Source: Pseudolabrys sp. (GTDB taxonomy: Bacteria; Pseudomonadota; Alphaproteobacteria; Rhizobiales; Xanthobacteraceae). Taken from it: DNA of 64,000 nt. Below, in pieces: positions 16,121 through 25,515 of the stretch. Position 1 is the first letter of the stretch, and every line of letters begins with the position of its first letter. The DNA lies in contig JAHCKG010000001.1 of NCBI GenBank assembly GCA_026125895.1, positions 62,001 to 126,000 on the forward strand. Reading direction: 5' to 3'. The translations under genes and the position numbers were made by a program. A model generated the notes under the pieces. It was not told where the DNA came from, searched no databases, and saw nothing but the letters and a program-made list of their open reading frames with translations.

Positions 16121-19100
16121 ATGATGGAGATGATCCCGAATACCCCCCTTCACCCGCGTGGCGCCGAATGGCGTAAATGGGACCTGCACGTGCACAGTCC
16201 CGCTTCGCACAATTTTAAGGGCGACTGGCCCGGCTTTGTCATCCAGCTTGGCAATTCCGACTGCGCCGTCATCGGCATCAACGACTATTTCTCGGTCGCC
16301 GGCTACAAGGAGCTGCGCGCCAAGCTTGCCGACCCGCACGAAGGGGCCGACGGGAACGAGGCCTACCGCGCGGCCTTGACCAAGCTGAAGCAGAAGAAGC
16401 TGCTCCCGGTCGTCGAGTGCCGCATGACCAACGTTGTGCTCGGCAAGAACAATTCCAGCGGAACCCGGATCAATTTCCATCTGATCTTTAGCGACGATGT
16501 CAATCCTGACGACATCGAGACCTTCATCAAGGGACTGAAGGTCAAGGGTCAGTCGATTGGCAGCCGCTATGACGACGCCAAGTTCCTGCTCGACGAGGTG
16601 TCAGTCGACTTCAACGCGGTGCTGGAGCAGCTGCGCGGCGACGCCACGTTCAAGGACAAGTTCATCGTCTGGATTCCCTACGATGAATACGGCGGCATCG
16701 ATCCGATCGACCCGAAGACCAACAAGCTGTTCAAGGAGGGGCTCGTGTTCAACTGCGACGTCCTCGGCTCCGGGGACCGGAAGCAGGCGGACTTCTTCCT
16801 CTGGAAGGAGGCGAAAATCTCGGAAGACGATTACAAGCAATGGTTCGGCAAACGGAAGCCCTGCATCAAGGGCAGCGACTCGCATAGTGCCAACGATGAG
16901 ATCGGACGGTTGAAGGATCACCATTCCAAGCCGACCGACCGGTACTGCTGGATCAAGGCCGACCCCACCTACATGGGCCTTCGCCAGATCATCCATGAGC
17001 CGGAGGATCGCGTCTTCATCGGCGCCTTGCCGCCGAAGCTGGAGCGCGTCCGGGACAACAAGACTTGCTTTATCTCGCGCATCAAAGTTGCAAAGGTCGC
17101 CGGCGCGCACATCACGGATACGTGGTTCGATTGCGATATCGAGCTCAACTACGACATGGTCGCGATCATCGGAAACAAGGGCAGTGGCAAGAGCGCTCTT
17201 GCGGACATCATCGCGCTTGCCGGCGACACCACTCGGTATGAGGACTTTTCGTTCCTCGACAAGCGAAAGTTCCGCGAGAAAAAGCTGGCCGCGAATTTCG
17301 AGGCCACGGCCAAATGGAAGGACGGCACGCAGACTGTCCGGAACTTGCAGGAGGACCCCGATCCGAACCGGCCGGAAGCGATCAAGTATATCCCGCAGAC
17401 GTATCTCGAGACAGTCTGCACGGAGACGTCGGTTGATGAAAGCAGCGCGTTCCAGCATGAGCTGCGCAAGGTCATTTTCTCACACATCACCGACGAGCAG
17501 CGGCTTGGCAAGGATACGCTGGAGGAACTGATCGGTTATAAGACCGAGGAGATCGACGCGGAGCTTGGGCGTCACAAGCAGGAGCTCATGCAGATCAACG
17601 CCGAGATCGCCACCCTTCAGCAGAGGGCCACGCCCGACTATCACAAGCAGGTCGAGGAAGCGCTGAACGGGAAGAAGAAGGAGCTTCAGGCGCATGGGAC
17701 GAATAAGCCTCAGGAGGTTCCGAAGCCGGACAATCTGACGGCCGAGCAGAAGGAAGCCTACGGCAAGATCGAGGCCGAGATGACCGCGCAGCACACGCAG
17801 TTGCAGGCCGTCGAAGCCCAGATCGCCACGGCGCGCCAGGAGCAGCGGCAACTCGTCGAAAAGACGGCGATCGTCACTAAGCTCGAAGCCAAGCTCACCA
17901 ACGTCGAGAGCGACGTGAAGGCCCATGTTCAGCAAAGCGCCGCGCAGTTCGCTGCATTGGGTCTCGACGTCTCGAAGATCATCACGCTTACCGTTGATCG
18001 GGCGCCACTGACGGCCAAAAAGGCGGAAATTCTGGCCACCAAGACCAAGGTTGAGGCGTCGCTGTCGCCCGAAGACCCGAAGGGCTTGCCAGCCCAGCAG
18101 AAGGCGATCACGGACAAGATCACGGCGCTGAAGAACCAGCTCGATGCGCCAGGTAAACGCTACCAGACCTACTTGCAGCAGCTACGTGCGTGGGAAGCGC
18201 GCAAGAAGGAAATCGAAGGTGCCGCCGACCAGGCCGGTACGCTCCGGTATTTCGAGGCGCAGCTCAAGCACCTGAAGGAGCAACTGCCCGGCGAGATCGC
18301 CGACGCCAAGTTGGAACGTCGGGTGATCGCCAAGAGCATCCACAAATGCATCTCCGCGATCCGCGACGTCTATGCCGAGCTGTTCGCACCTGTGCAGAAG
18401 CTGATTCAGGACAGCATTGTCGTGAAGGATGGCTTCAAGCTGAGCTTCGTCAGTTCCATCGTGCAACGCGGATTCGGCAGTGATTTCTTCGAGCAGCACA
18501 TCAGCCAAGGCGTGAACGGGTCATTCTGCGGCAAGGAGGCCGGCGAGCTGCGGCTCGCGGAACTGCTGGAGGATTGCGACTTCAACGATCCAGATCAGGC
18601 AATCAACTTCGTGCAGACGATCGAGGATCACCTGACGTCGGATTGCCGGTCGCCCAAGAAGCCCGCGATGCTCGTCAGCGATCAACTGCGCAAGCGGGCG
18701 ACCGTGTCTGGCCTCTACGATTTCCTGTGGTCATTTGGGTACTTGATCCCCGAATACTCGCTCAAGCTGGATGGCAAGGACCTAACGCAGCTCTCGCCCG
18801 GGGAGCGCGGCGCGCTACTGCTTGTTTTTTATTTGCTCGTCGACAAGAGCGATCGCCCAATCATCGTTGACCAGCCGGAAGAGAACCTCGACAATCAGAC
18901 GGTCTATCATCTGCTCATCCCCGTGATCCGCACGGTTAAGAAGCGCCGCCAGATCATCATGGTGACGCACAATCCGAATATAGCGGTGGTGTGCGACGCC
19001 GAGCAGATCATCCACTCCTCCATCGATCGCGCGCATGGTAACCGCATCACCTATACGAGCGGGGCCATCGAAGATCCCGTGATCAACAAGCACGTCCTCG

Positions 19101-19159
19101 ACGTTCTGGAGGGGACGCGCCCGGCGTTCGACAATCGCGACGCGAAGTATCAGGCGTAG
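16121..19159 (+). CDS. TrlF-type PHP-SMC ATPase (defence)
   Basis: 1012 aa from the ATG at 16121 (ATG 16130 also possible). An N-terminal PHP-type metal-dependent phosphoesterase domain begins with WDLHVHSP (H23, H25) and includes KGSDSH near residue 250. An SMC/RecN-like ATPase follows: Walker A IIGNKGSGKSAL near 350, a long Glu/Gln/Lys-rich coiled coil (about 480-740), the signature-like LSPGERGALLL near 890, and Walker B IIVDQPEENLDN near 915. Such ATP-sensing nucleases act in anti-phage defence. It is followed by convergent AbiV and Mrr-like genes. The exact target is unknown. Confidence 0.85.
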   Translation: MMEMIPNTPLHPRGAEWRKWDLHVHSPASHNFKGDWPGFVIQLGNSDCAVIGINDYFSVAGYKELRAKLADPHEGADGNEAYRAALTKLKQKKLLPVVECRMTNVVLGKNNSSGTRINFHLIFSDDVNPDDIETFIKGLKVKGQSIGSRYDDAKFLLDEVSVDFNAVLEQLRGDATFKDKFIVWIPYDEYGGIDPIDPKTNKLFKEGLVFNCDVLGSGDRKQADFFLWKEAKISEDDYKQWFGKRKPCIKGSDSHSANDEIGRLKDHHSKPTDRYCWIKADPTYMGLRQIIHEPEDRVFIGALPPKLERVRDNKTCFISRIKVAKVAGAHITDTWFDCDIELNYDMVAIIGNKGSGKSALADIIALAGDTTRYEDFSFLDKRKFREKKLAANFEATAKWKDGTQTVRNLQEDPDPNRPEAIKYIPQTYLETVCTETSVDESSAFQHELRKVIFSHITDEQRLGKDTLEELIGYKTEEIDAELGRHKQELMQINAEIATLQQRATPDYHKQVEEALNGKKKELQAHGTNKPQEVPKPDNLTAEQKEAYGKIEAEMTAQHTQLQAVEAQIATARQEQRQLVEKTAIVTKLEAKLTNVESDVKAHVQQSAAQFAALGLDVSKIITLTVDRAPLTAKKAEILATKTKVEASLSPEDPKGLPAQQKAITDKITALKNQLDAPGKRYQTYLQQLRAWEARKKEIEGAADQAGTLRYFEAQLKHLKEQLPGEIADAKLERRVIAKSIHKCISAIRDVYAELFAPVQKLIQDSIVVKDGFKLSFVSSIVQRGFGSDFFEQHISQGVNGSFCGKEAGELRLAELLEDCDFNDPDQAINFVQTIEDHLTSDCRSPKKPAMLVSDQLRKRATVSGLYDFLWSFGYLIPEYSLKLDGKDLTQLSPGERGALLLVFYLLVDKSDRPIIVDQPEENLDNQTVYHLLIPVIRTVKKRRQIIMVTHNPNIAVVCDAEQIIHSSIDRAHGNRITYTSGAIEDPVINKHVLDVLEGTRPAFDNRDAKYQA

Positions 19160-19187
19160 CTGGCTCGATCCGGTGCTGTGCCGGGGA

Positions 19188-19801
19188 CTATCCCGGCCGC
19201 GCGCTCATCATCCGCTCAAACAAAGCATCTAGACGCCGATCAACGAGCGAGTGATTGGTATACCCCGCCAACCCGTCATCGGCGGCTTCGATGGCGAGAC
19301 TAGGAGCTCCCAAGCGCGTTGCTGAGATACGGCGTCCTGCGGCACGACGAAGCCGTGCTCTGTAGGGCGGAAATAAATGGCAGCCTCGCGGGTCGCCGTG
19401 AAACCTTCGCTTTGCGCCTCCGCATGAAGGCGCTCGCAGGCTTCGACACCAAGCGCCTCAACGATACGGCTGCTCATGAACACCGTGGGCAGAACAGCGA
19501 TGTGATGCTTGGACCGGTGGTCGCGAAGCGGATCACGACCGCGTCGTGAAGGTTGCCCGGGCGCCTGACGCGTGACCCCCACGTGAGCCTTGCTGGTCTC
19601 CTCAAGAGCGGTGATTGCAAGGAACGCGGCGGTCGCGTGCGAGCCGTCGCAAAAGAGAGAGGCGGCATCGTGCAGGAGCGATACGACGTGATCGAACGCA
19701 GCATCAAATTCGGCGGCGCTGCCAAGAACATGGCCGCCAAAAGCGGTGGCCTCCAACATCGCGGTCACTCCATTCCCATCTCGCTTTGTTGGATCAGTCA
19801 T
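19188..19801 (-). pseudogene. AbiV-family abortive infection protein, C-terminally frameshifted
   Basis: The intact frame (19229-19801, 190 aa) carries AbiV-like features: SHATAAFLAITALEETSKAH, then DPLRDHRSKHHIA, then YFRPTEHGF. After AWELLV near 19300 the frame changes to unrelated residues. The frame shifted by two bases reads LAIEAADDGLAGYTNHSL and then VDRRLDALFERMMSARPG, ending at a TAG at 19188-19190, a natural-looking AbiV tail. One base lost or two gained near 19296-19303 explains this. AbiV proteins block late phage protein synthesis. This copy is broken, programmed to shift, or mis-sequenced. Confidence 0.75.
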
Positions 19802-19809
19802 CGTGAGAG

Positions 19810-20982
19810 CTAGCGGCGGTTCGAAAAGCCAAAGGGATCCTTGCCATAGGGGAGTATCCGGCCCCGAAGCTTCGGCTGGCTGGGCTGCCCTGGTTGGGCG
19901 CTGAGTCGATCATAATCTTCGAGGCGCGATTGAAGCCGGTTGAGTAGCTTTTTGTCGGTCACGGGCAGGTAGTGGCACGAATATTTGACGTGTTGCTTGG
20001 TTTGCGCACGCACGAGCTCCCCGCTCTGGAAACTCTCGACGACCTTCCAGGTGACTGTGTCGTTCTGGATGCCAACGCAATAGTAATACGCGAGGGGATG
20101 ATAGCCGCAATAGAACTCGCCCGGCGATACGCGCTTCTCGCCGATCGGAAGAGATTCTAGTGGAAACTCGAAGCTCTCGCCCGACAGCATGTTAGTGTAC
20201 ACGACCGGGAGCGTGAACAGGTTCGGATCAACCCGCACATTGCCGCGGATCGGCTTTCCCATTCGTCCGACCGCCTTGAATTCGATGGCGACAAGGCTGC
20301 CGCGTGGAAAGAAATACTCGTCCGGCGGAGTGATTGCGATCGGGGGATTCAACGAAAGTGTTTCGGGTCGCGTTTCGTCAAGCGCAGGTGCAGCAAAGGC
20401 GGCACTGCTCAGCAGCTCATGTAGTGACCGGCCATCGTCCGCCTTTGTCTTTCCCATGTAGTATTGGGCTTGCGACTGCTCGTCCGGTAGGTTGTATGTT
20501 TTTCCGTCGGTGTAGCGCAATTTCAGGTCGACGATGTTCGTGATCAGCGTGTCTTCGCCGATCGATAGTTCGGCCTCCTCGCCGTTCCGCCTTTCCCGAA
20601 GCTGCACGCTGAGGAACGCGGCCGTCTCCGGCAGACGGGGCTTTGTCTCGTCGAAACTCACTGTGAAAAGGCTGATATCGTGTTTGCGGGCGACATCCAT
20701 TGCGCCGCTTTGATACCCGCCCGTCGTCACGAAAACGATTTTGTTGGCGTTGCGGTCGCGCGCCTTGGTGATGAATGCCTCGATCATCTCGGCGCTGGCC
20801 GGGCGCTTCCGATTTTTAACCTCCACTACCACCAAATAGCGAAGCGTTCCCACCTTGAATCGCACCACCACATCGAACTGCCGGCCGTCGATGGTCTCGT
20901 TCCAGTTGACCTCGGCTTCGGTGGTCGTGACGGCCTGAATGCCTGCGACCACGCGTTCCAGATATTCATCGTCGCTGATCAT
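19810..20982 (-). CDS. Mrr-like restriction endonuclease-fold protein
   Basis: 390 aa. The N-terminal ~120 residues form a PD-(D/E)xK nuclease fold of the Mrr type: an Asp in RQFDVVVRFK, then VVVEVKNRK, and KIVFVTTGGYQSGAMDVA, the strand-helix seen in Mrr_cat proteins. The C-terminal ~250 residues are beta-rich and unassigned and may recognise DNA or a partner. It precedes the AbiV gene by 8 bp on the same strand, so they are co-transcribed and convergent to the TrlF-like gene. A role in cleaving foreign or modified DNA is inferred. Confidence 0.78.
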   Translation of the reverse strand: MISDDEYLERVVAGIQAVTTTEAEVNWNETIDGRQFDVVVRFKVGTLRYLVVVEVKNRKRPASAEMIEAFITKARDRNANKIVFVTTGGYQSGAMDVARKHDISLFTVSFDETKPRLPETAAFLSVQLRERRNGEEAELSIGEDTLITNIVDLKLRYTDGKTYNLPDEQSQAQYYMGKTKADDGRSLHELLSSAAFAAPALDETRPETLSLNPPIAITPPDEYFFPRGSLVAIEFKAVGRMGKPIRGNVRVDPNLFTLPVVYTNMLSGESFEFPLESLPIGEKRVSPGEFYCGYHPLAYYYCVGIQNDTVTWKVVESFQSGELVRAQTKQHVKYSCHYLPVTDKKLLNRLQSRLEDYDRLSAQPGQPSQPKLRGRILPYGKDPFGFSNRR

Positions 20983-21253
20983 GCAGTGTGTCTGTCGTGA
21001 GTGCGTCCCGAGCCCAACGGAACCGGAAGCATCATAATGAGCTAACAGAACACTATCTTAGCCGACCACAGGATGACCACAGAAACCCCGTGAACGGATG
21101 TGAACAAACGTAGTCGAACGTGACGATAACTACCGGATTTCATGGAGTTTTCCGGGTGGCCCGCACCGCTCATAACGGCCCGCTTACAGGTCACTGTGCG
21201 CCTGCTCTCCAAGCTTTCCACCGAGGCGGCTAGAGAGTTCAGAGTCGCTCCTA
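20983..21253. other. Promoter side of the Mrr-AbiV pair
   Basis: No gene supported. It should contain the minus-strand promoter of the Mrr-AbiV pair. A 115-codon open frame on the minus strand (from 21389) crosses the right hairpin and has no recognisable content. Confidence 0.35.
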
Positions 21254-21285
21254 ACTCATGAAGAAATGGCGATTTCTTCGTGAGT
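21254..21285. repeat. Right hairpin bracketing the defence island
   Basis: Arms ACTCATGAAGAAA (21254-21266) and TTTCTTCGTGAGT (21273-21285) pair except for one T-G, with spacer TGGCGA. It matches the left hairpin in most arm positions and in the GGC of the spacer. Both are followed by GCG and then a GGTGG-type stretch. Confidence 0.7.
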
Positions 21286-21852
21286 GCGAATGTGGTGGCC
21301 AAATGTTCCATAATGGACGTTACGCGCAATGGCGCGGTCATCAGCGCAGCATCGCAGTCTTCGCAGCTCTTAATTGTCGGCACGTCCAACGTCGATCCTG
21401 CCAGAAGCTTTTTGAGCTTTCGTTCACGTTGTTCAGTCAGCCAGCTTCCCGACGTCAGAGATCTCCGCCCTGTCGAAGCAGTTAGACACTGCTAGAACGT
21501 CGCGTCGCTGATAACTTGCTTCCGGTAGACGCCGCTGGGCGACAGCACGTGCGCCTTCAAAAGTCTCATGATCTGCTTTTTCGCAGACTCCGCTCTTTGT
21601 GCATGCCCGTCTCCCAGAAGATGGGGCCTCGCCCTCGGTATGCAGGGGAAGAGTAGGGGATGAGGCAAGCGGAACCGGGGGGCGGCGAATCGGTTTGACG
21701 AATGAGTTCGGGAGTAGCTCGGAGGTGTTGTTTGAAAAAATCTGATCCTCTTGGCGGCTTCGAGCACTGGCGCCGGCTGCTGGCTGAAGTCGAAGAGGAA
21801 GAACAACGGCGGAAGCCGGCTCCGGATCGGGAAGATCGAAGACACGCGCCCG
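21286..21852. other. Non-coding or eroded region right of the defence island
   Basis: No firm gene. A plus-strand frame at 21702-21905 contains KSDPLGGFEHWRRLLAEVEE, which looks protein-like but has no known family and overlaps the kinase remnant. Probably eroded DNA. Confidence 0.3.
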
Positions 21853-22071
21853 CTACAGACACGAAGTGGCTACGGTCCGCGCCACTGAGAGGGCTTGCAG
21901 CGTAGCGTCTATCCTCGTTGTCAGGTCGATGGCGGTTGTCGATTGGCGCGATGCCATATGCATCAATCCCTGTACGACCGCGAGAAGATTCTTCAGACGA
22001 TGAGACATCTCCCGGGTGAGCAATTGCTGCACGTCGAAAGCGTCTTTGAGTCTCTGCTGATCGACAGACAT
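21853..22071 (-). pseudogene. Fragment of an HWE/HisKA_2-type histidine kinase
   Basis: 72 codons with QQLLTREMSHRLKNLLAVVQ, the phosphoacceptor H-box of HWE-type kinases, followed by GLMHMASRQS and a second helix. The frame then stops, with no N-box or ATP-binding region. Upstream the frame is open a little further but has no start codon. It is a remnant of a larger sensor kinase. Confidence 0.65.
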
Positions 22072-22756
22072 TCGGACCGCAAGGCCTACAACGGCCCTTG
22101 CAACGCGGCTCGCTGTTGTCGTTGCGGGGGTGGCGCTTGCGGCGTTAGCAGGAGCCGTCCTGGGCCGTTCGGCCCAAGATCGATGAGTGGACTGTTGTAT
22201 TGACCTTAGATCGAAGGCACACTCTCACTATAGATTTGGCGGCCGATGCGCATGCGCGGTCGATCAAGTTCCTTGCGTCTCGCACTAGCTACAAGCCGCA
22301 ATGAAGTCACTCAATTGGTTCGCGGCCAACTTTGTAGGATGTACGGCTTTTAAGGCGGATTCGCCCGGGCTCCGGTTGAGATTACGAAAGTGTTGACACC
22401 GAGCGACCTAGGAACTGTCTCGGAAACCTCGCTCCAGCTTATCGGAAGACTGCGCCAGTTGAAGCGTCTGGACGCCGACAACCCGCGGCTAGCTTGCGAA
22501 ACAGGATGCGCGATAGACCTTCGTCCTGAGGCAGATTAGTGGGCAATAAGCGAGATTCGGCCGACGAGTGGAGCCACCAACCAATTCGCCAATGAGCTCG
22601 ACATAGCTGGATGATATCTCGATATGGCGCAAAACCTCATTGAAATTGTACATTTTCAGCGCTCACGGCGACTGCTTCGGGACAATTTCGGGACTTCGAG
22701 GCGCTGTTTAAGGCTTCCGTCACGGCCGGCATGGGATGCTCGGGTCCGGAGGGAGC
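22072..22756. other. Intergenic region with no supported gene
   Basis: About 685 bp. A plus frame near 22390-22540 (GTG TTG ACA ...) is open for about 50 codons but resembles nothing known. No RNA gene or repeat was seen. Confidence 0.35.
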
Positions 22757-23335
22757 ATGAACCGCAGGGCAAAAGTATTCGCCGCCGCGAACCGGAGCGC
22801 GCTCGCTCTCGGTAGCACCGAGGCTGTGACCGTAGACGGAATCGCGGAAGCCAGCGGACTGCCGCGGGCCGAGATCGAAGCCGCACTGCCGGCTTGGCGC
22901 GCCCGTTGCCGACAGATCGCGGCGCGCACCCCGGCGGCGTTTCTCGCCCGCGCGAAGAGGCAAGCAGAACAGCTCTGGATCACCGCGAATCTGGCCTCGG
23001 AGACGGATGTCGACGAATCCTTGACCGATTCCGGGTCTGAAGGCTCGCCGATAGACCGCACTGACCACGAATCGGCGTTGAAAAAAGCGTTAACCATGTT
23101 GGCAGATCTCTCGGCGGCGGTCGCTGAAATGCGTGCTTCGAGGCCCCGGAAGCCCAGCGGACGCGCGCGCACCCCTATTCGGCCGGCATCGCCGGCGCCA
23201 AAAGCGGCGAAGGGGCGTCTGAAACTGGCGGAACTCATCGAGATGAGAAAGCCCGATGAGGCAGAGCGGCTAAAACGGCGCTTCAACCGACAGCGCAATC
23301 CTCACGGCAGCCCAAGGGCCCGTCGCCCGACCTAG
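22757..23335 (+). CDS. Hypothetical protein, possible DNA-binding N-terminus
   Basis: 192 aa from the ATG at 22757, preceded by GGAGGGAG. The first ~70 residues (RAKVFAAANRSALALGSTEA, then VTVDGIAEASGLPRAEIEAAL) suggest a helix-turn-helix. The C-terminal third is rich in Arg, Lys and Pro (KAAKGRLKLAELIEMRKPD) and could bind nucleic acid. It is convergent with the DUF3800 gene, 18 bp apart. Function unknown. Confidence 0.5.
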   Translation: MNRRAKVFAAANRSALALGSTEAVTVDGIAEASGLPRAEIEAALPAWRARCRQIAARTPAAFLARAKRQAEQLWITANLASETDVDESLTDSGSEGSPIDRTDHESALKKALTMLADLSAAVAEMRASRPRKPSGRARTPIRPASPAPKAAKGRLKLAELIEMRKPDEAERLKRRFNRQRNPHGSPRARRPT

Positions 23336-23353
23336 GCAACCGCAACCTGGGGC

Positions 23354-24367
23354 TTAGGCGCGGAACAAGCCAAGCCGCGCAAAGTCGCCATAGGAAACGA
23401 CGAAGTTGGCGCCTGTGCCCCGCTCAGGCTCCGCCGTTTCGAGGAGGGTCTGGAAGGCTCGAATCTCCTCGCGCTCAGGCAGCTCGGCCAGCACGTTCAC
23501 CTGGTGCACGTACCGCATCGTAAATCCTGCGGCCACGTCGGCAATTTGAATGCCAAGGGACTCATGAGATCGCGCGAACAACAGATCGGCAGCCTCCGCG
23601 AACGCGTAATCGGCGTGCTGAAACGGCCAAGTGCGTCCCTCCGCTGCGAGCCGCTCGGCGGCGAGCTTGCCCTGATTGAGGATGTGGTCGAACTGCAATT
23701 GCTCGTCGTGAATGAGCCGGACCCCATCCATCTTCCGCCGACGATATAGATTGTTGATGCGCGCGTATACGTTCGTCATCGAAGACAAATTGGGAAGCAT
23801 CCAGTAGACCTTCCGCGCCTTGCCTTGGTCCGGCTCCGGCAGGAAGGCGCGGGTCTCCGGCTTGGCTTTCACGGCATTTTCGAAATCGGTCAGACCTTTC
23901 TCGGCAAACTGTAAAATGAAGCGGGCATTCTGATCCGTAGCCGAAGTCGGCCGCAGCCATGCCAAGAGCGCATCGAATGCGCGTCGAGTGGCGGTCCCCG
24001 ACGGGACGCCGCAGGCCGCTAAGTACGCCCGCATCACCTCTCTAGGCATCGTCATATGCAAGTGCTCCGCCACGTCGTTCTTCATGCGGAGCACATCGAC
24101 GCGTGATTCGAATTCGTGGAACACCGGAGGAATGACGAAGTGATTGACCATCGTGGTGCAGATGAAAAAGTTCTTGTCGACGATTTCCACGAAAACAGGA
24201 TTATCGCGCCCAATGAGGCAGGCGAGCAGGTCGCCGACCAGGGCAGGCCCGTTCTTCATGGCGGAGAACTTCAATTCGCTACTCTGAAAGCGGTGACGCG
24301 CCCGCCCGGACTGCCGCCACGCTGGCGCTGGCCTGGCTGCAGACCTCGCCCTGCGGCCGCCGCGCAC
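23354..24367 (-). CDS. DUF3800 protein lacking its N-terminal catalytic motif
   Basis: 337 aa in the longest frame; ATG at 24259 would give 301 aa. The body fits DUF3800, an RNase H-like family found in phages and defence islands: ELKFSAMK near the front, DHILNQGK, and GIQIADVAAGFTMRYV near the end. The family's opening Y-x-D-E-S-G strand is missing; the sequence before ELKF is Arg/Pro-rich and unrelated. This copy is probably 5'-truncated by rearrangement and inactive as a nuclease. Confidence 0.65.
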   Translation of the reverse strand: MRGGRRARSAARPAPAWRQSGRARHRFQSSELKFSAMKNGPALVGDLLACLIGRDNPVFVEIVDKNFFICTTMVNHFVIPPVFHEFESRVDVLRMKNDVAEHLHMTMPREVMRAYLAACGVPSGTATRRAFDALLAWLRPTSATDQNARFILQFAEKGLTDFENAVKAKPETRAFLPEPDQGKARKVYWMLPNLSSMTNVYARINNLYRRRKMDGVRLIHDEQLQFDHILNQGKLAAERLAAEGRTWPFQHADYAFAEAADLLFARSHESLGIQIADVAAGFTMRYVHQVNVLAELPEREEIRAFQTLLETAEPERGTGANFVVSYGDFARLGLFRA

Positions 24368-24806
24368 AGTGTGGTCCGGCGACTTGCTCCCTCCGAGACC
24401 CTTCGGCTGGCGGCGTCCGGAGCCCGGCGGCCCGTCGCCGCGGCCCGCCCGCGATGGACAATGACTACGAGGAAAATGCGGAGTTTGCCTCCGAAGCCTT
24501 CGGGCGCCAGCGGCGAAGTCGATGTCTCGAAGAAGCCGTCACCGTGGGCGAAGAACCGCCGCCGCCGTCGGCCGCTGAGATCAATTGCGCCGATCGGGCT
24601 TCCGCCGCCGGACCGGGCCCCGAAAAGACTGCCGGACGTACACTCCGAGCTCGGTCTCGACGATGCGGTCAAGAGGTAAATCTGGACATGACGTCGACTT
24701 TTCCGATGCGACGCTTGTGGGCATGTCAGTAAGCGCGAATTTACAAATGGCATCGCTCCGCGTCAGCCGGCCTGATTAAGTGGCGTAACCGAAGCGTGGA
24801 ATTGCC
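24368..24806. other. Chimeric-looking region upstream of the DUF3800 gene
   Basis: Overlapping Arg/Pro-rich frames occur on both strands and none is convincing. No DESG-type DUF3800 start was found in any minus frame here. Probably a rearrangement scar. Confidence 0.3.
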
Positions 24807-24989
24807 ATGACACAAATCCAGAAGTCGCCAATTCAGGTCCCCGAGATTGACCGGTCCTTCTGCAGCCAGTGCGGCTCGCAGATGTGGCTTTCACAGATTT
24901 CGTCGGACGGCTCCGGCAAGGAATATCGGATTCTCGATTGTCCGGTGTGCGACATCTCAAAAAAGAATCTCCATGTCGCCGCCGAGTGA
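24807..24989 (+). CDS. Small zinc-ribbon-like protein (paralogue of 46628-46831)
   Basis: 60 aa with two CxxC pairs, FCSQCGSQMWLSQI and DCPVCDIS, spaced as in a zinc ribbon. The gene at 46628 shares CGSxMWLxxI, GSxKE and CPVCxIS. Such small proteins are numerous in Bradyrhizobium relatives and their function is unknown. It is a free-standing gene. Confidence 0.7.
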   Translation: MTQIQKSPIQVPEIDRSFCSQCGSQMWLSQISSDGSGKEYRILDCPVCDISKKNLHVAAE

Positions 24990-25117
24990 GAGCCTGTCTC
25001 CGGCGGCCATCTAATAGATCGAACGGCGCCTGCATCGCGAACGCCGAGACAGGCGGGTGCCACGTGATGCTCGTGTGCTACGACGCCGACGGTTGAGAAC
25101 TGCGTGAAAGTTCCTAT

Positions 25118-25339
25118 ATGACAAGCATGGCAGACAGAGCAAAAACCCAAGCCCGTCGCGCCCTTCAACAGATCGAAGGCGCGAAAGCAATGGCCGAATA
25201 TCGCGCCGCCGAAGAATTCACTAGGAAGCGAACTGCCCAGCTCCGAGCCGCGCGTCTTGCACGCGAAGCCTCGGCTTCGCCGACGCCGGCCGCCAACCCT
25301 CGAAAGCAAAAAGTCGCCCACATCAAGGTCAGATCGTGA
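25118..25339 (+). CDS. Small basic helical protein
   Basis: 73 aa (65+ aa if starting at the ATG at 25127). It is Ala/Arg/Lys-rich and helical (RAKTQARRALQQIEGAKAM, then TAQLRAARLAREA), of a kind common in Bradyrhizobium relatives. No known function. The N-terminal half may form a coiled coil. Confidence 0.5.
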   Translation: MTSMADRAKTQARRALQQIEGAKAMAEYRAAEEFTRKRTAQLRAARLAREASASPTPAANPRKQKVAHIKVRS

Positions 25340-25515
25340 ACAGGCAACGCTTCTCAGACGTATGAAGTATCGAATCAACTTATGGCCGCGACATTTCCAG
25401 AACCCGGTAAGGTAACCTCAACGACTGGTCTCGCGTTTCGTGTCGTAAAGCGCCCCAAGGAACCCCATGTCTAGAGTGATTGGAGGCCTGCCAGGCGGAA
25501 ACTAGGAGAGGTGAG

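Noticed and set aside
22390-22540. Open frame starting GTG TTG ACA
   Set aside because: About 50 codons, no ribosome site and no recognisable family.
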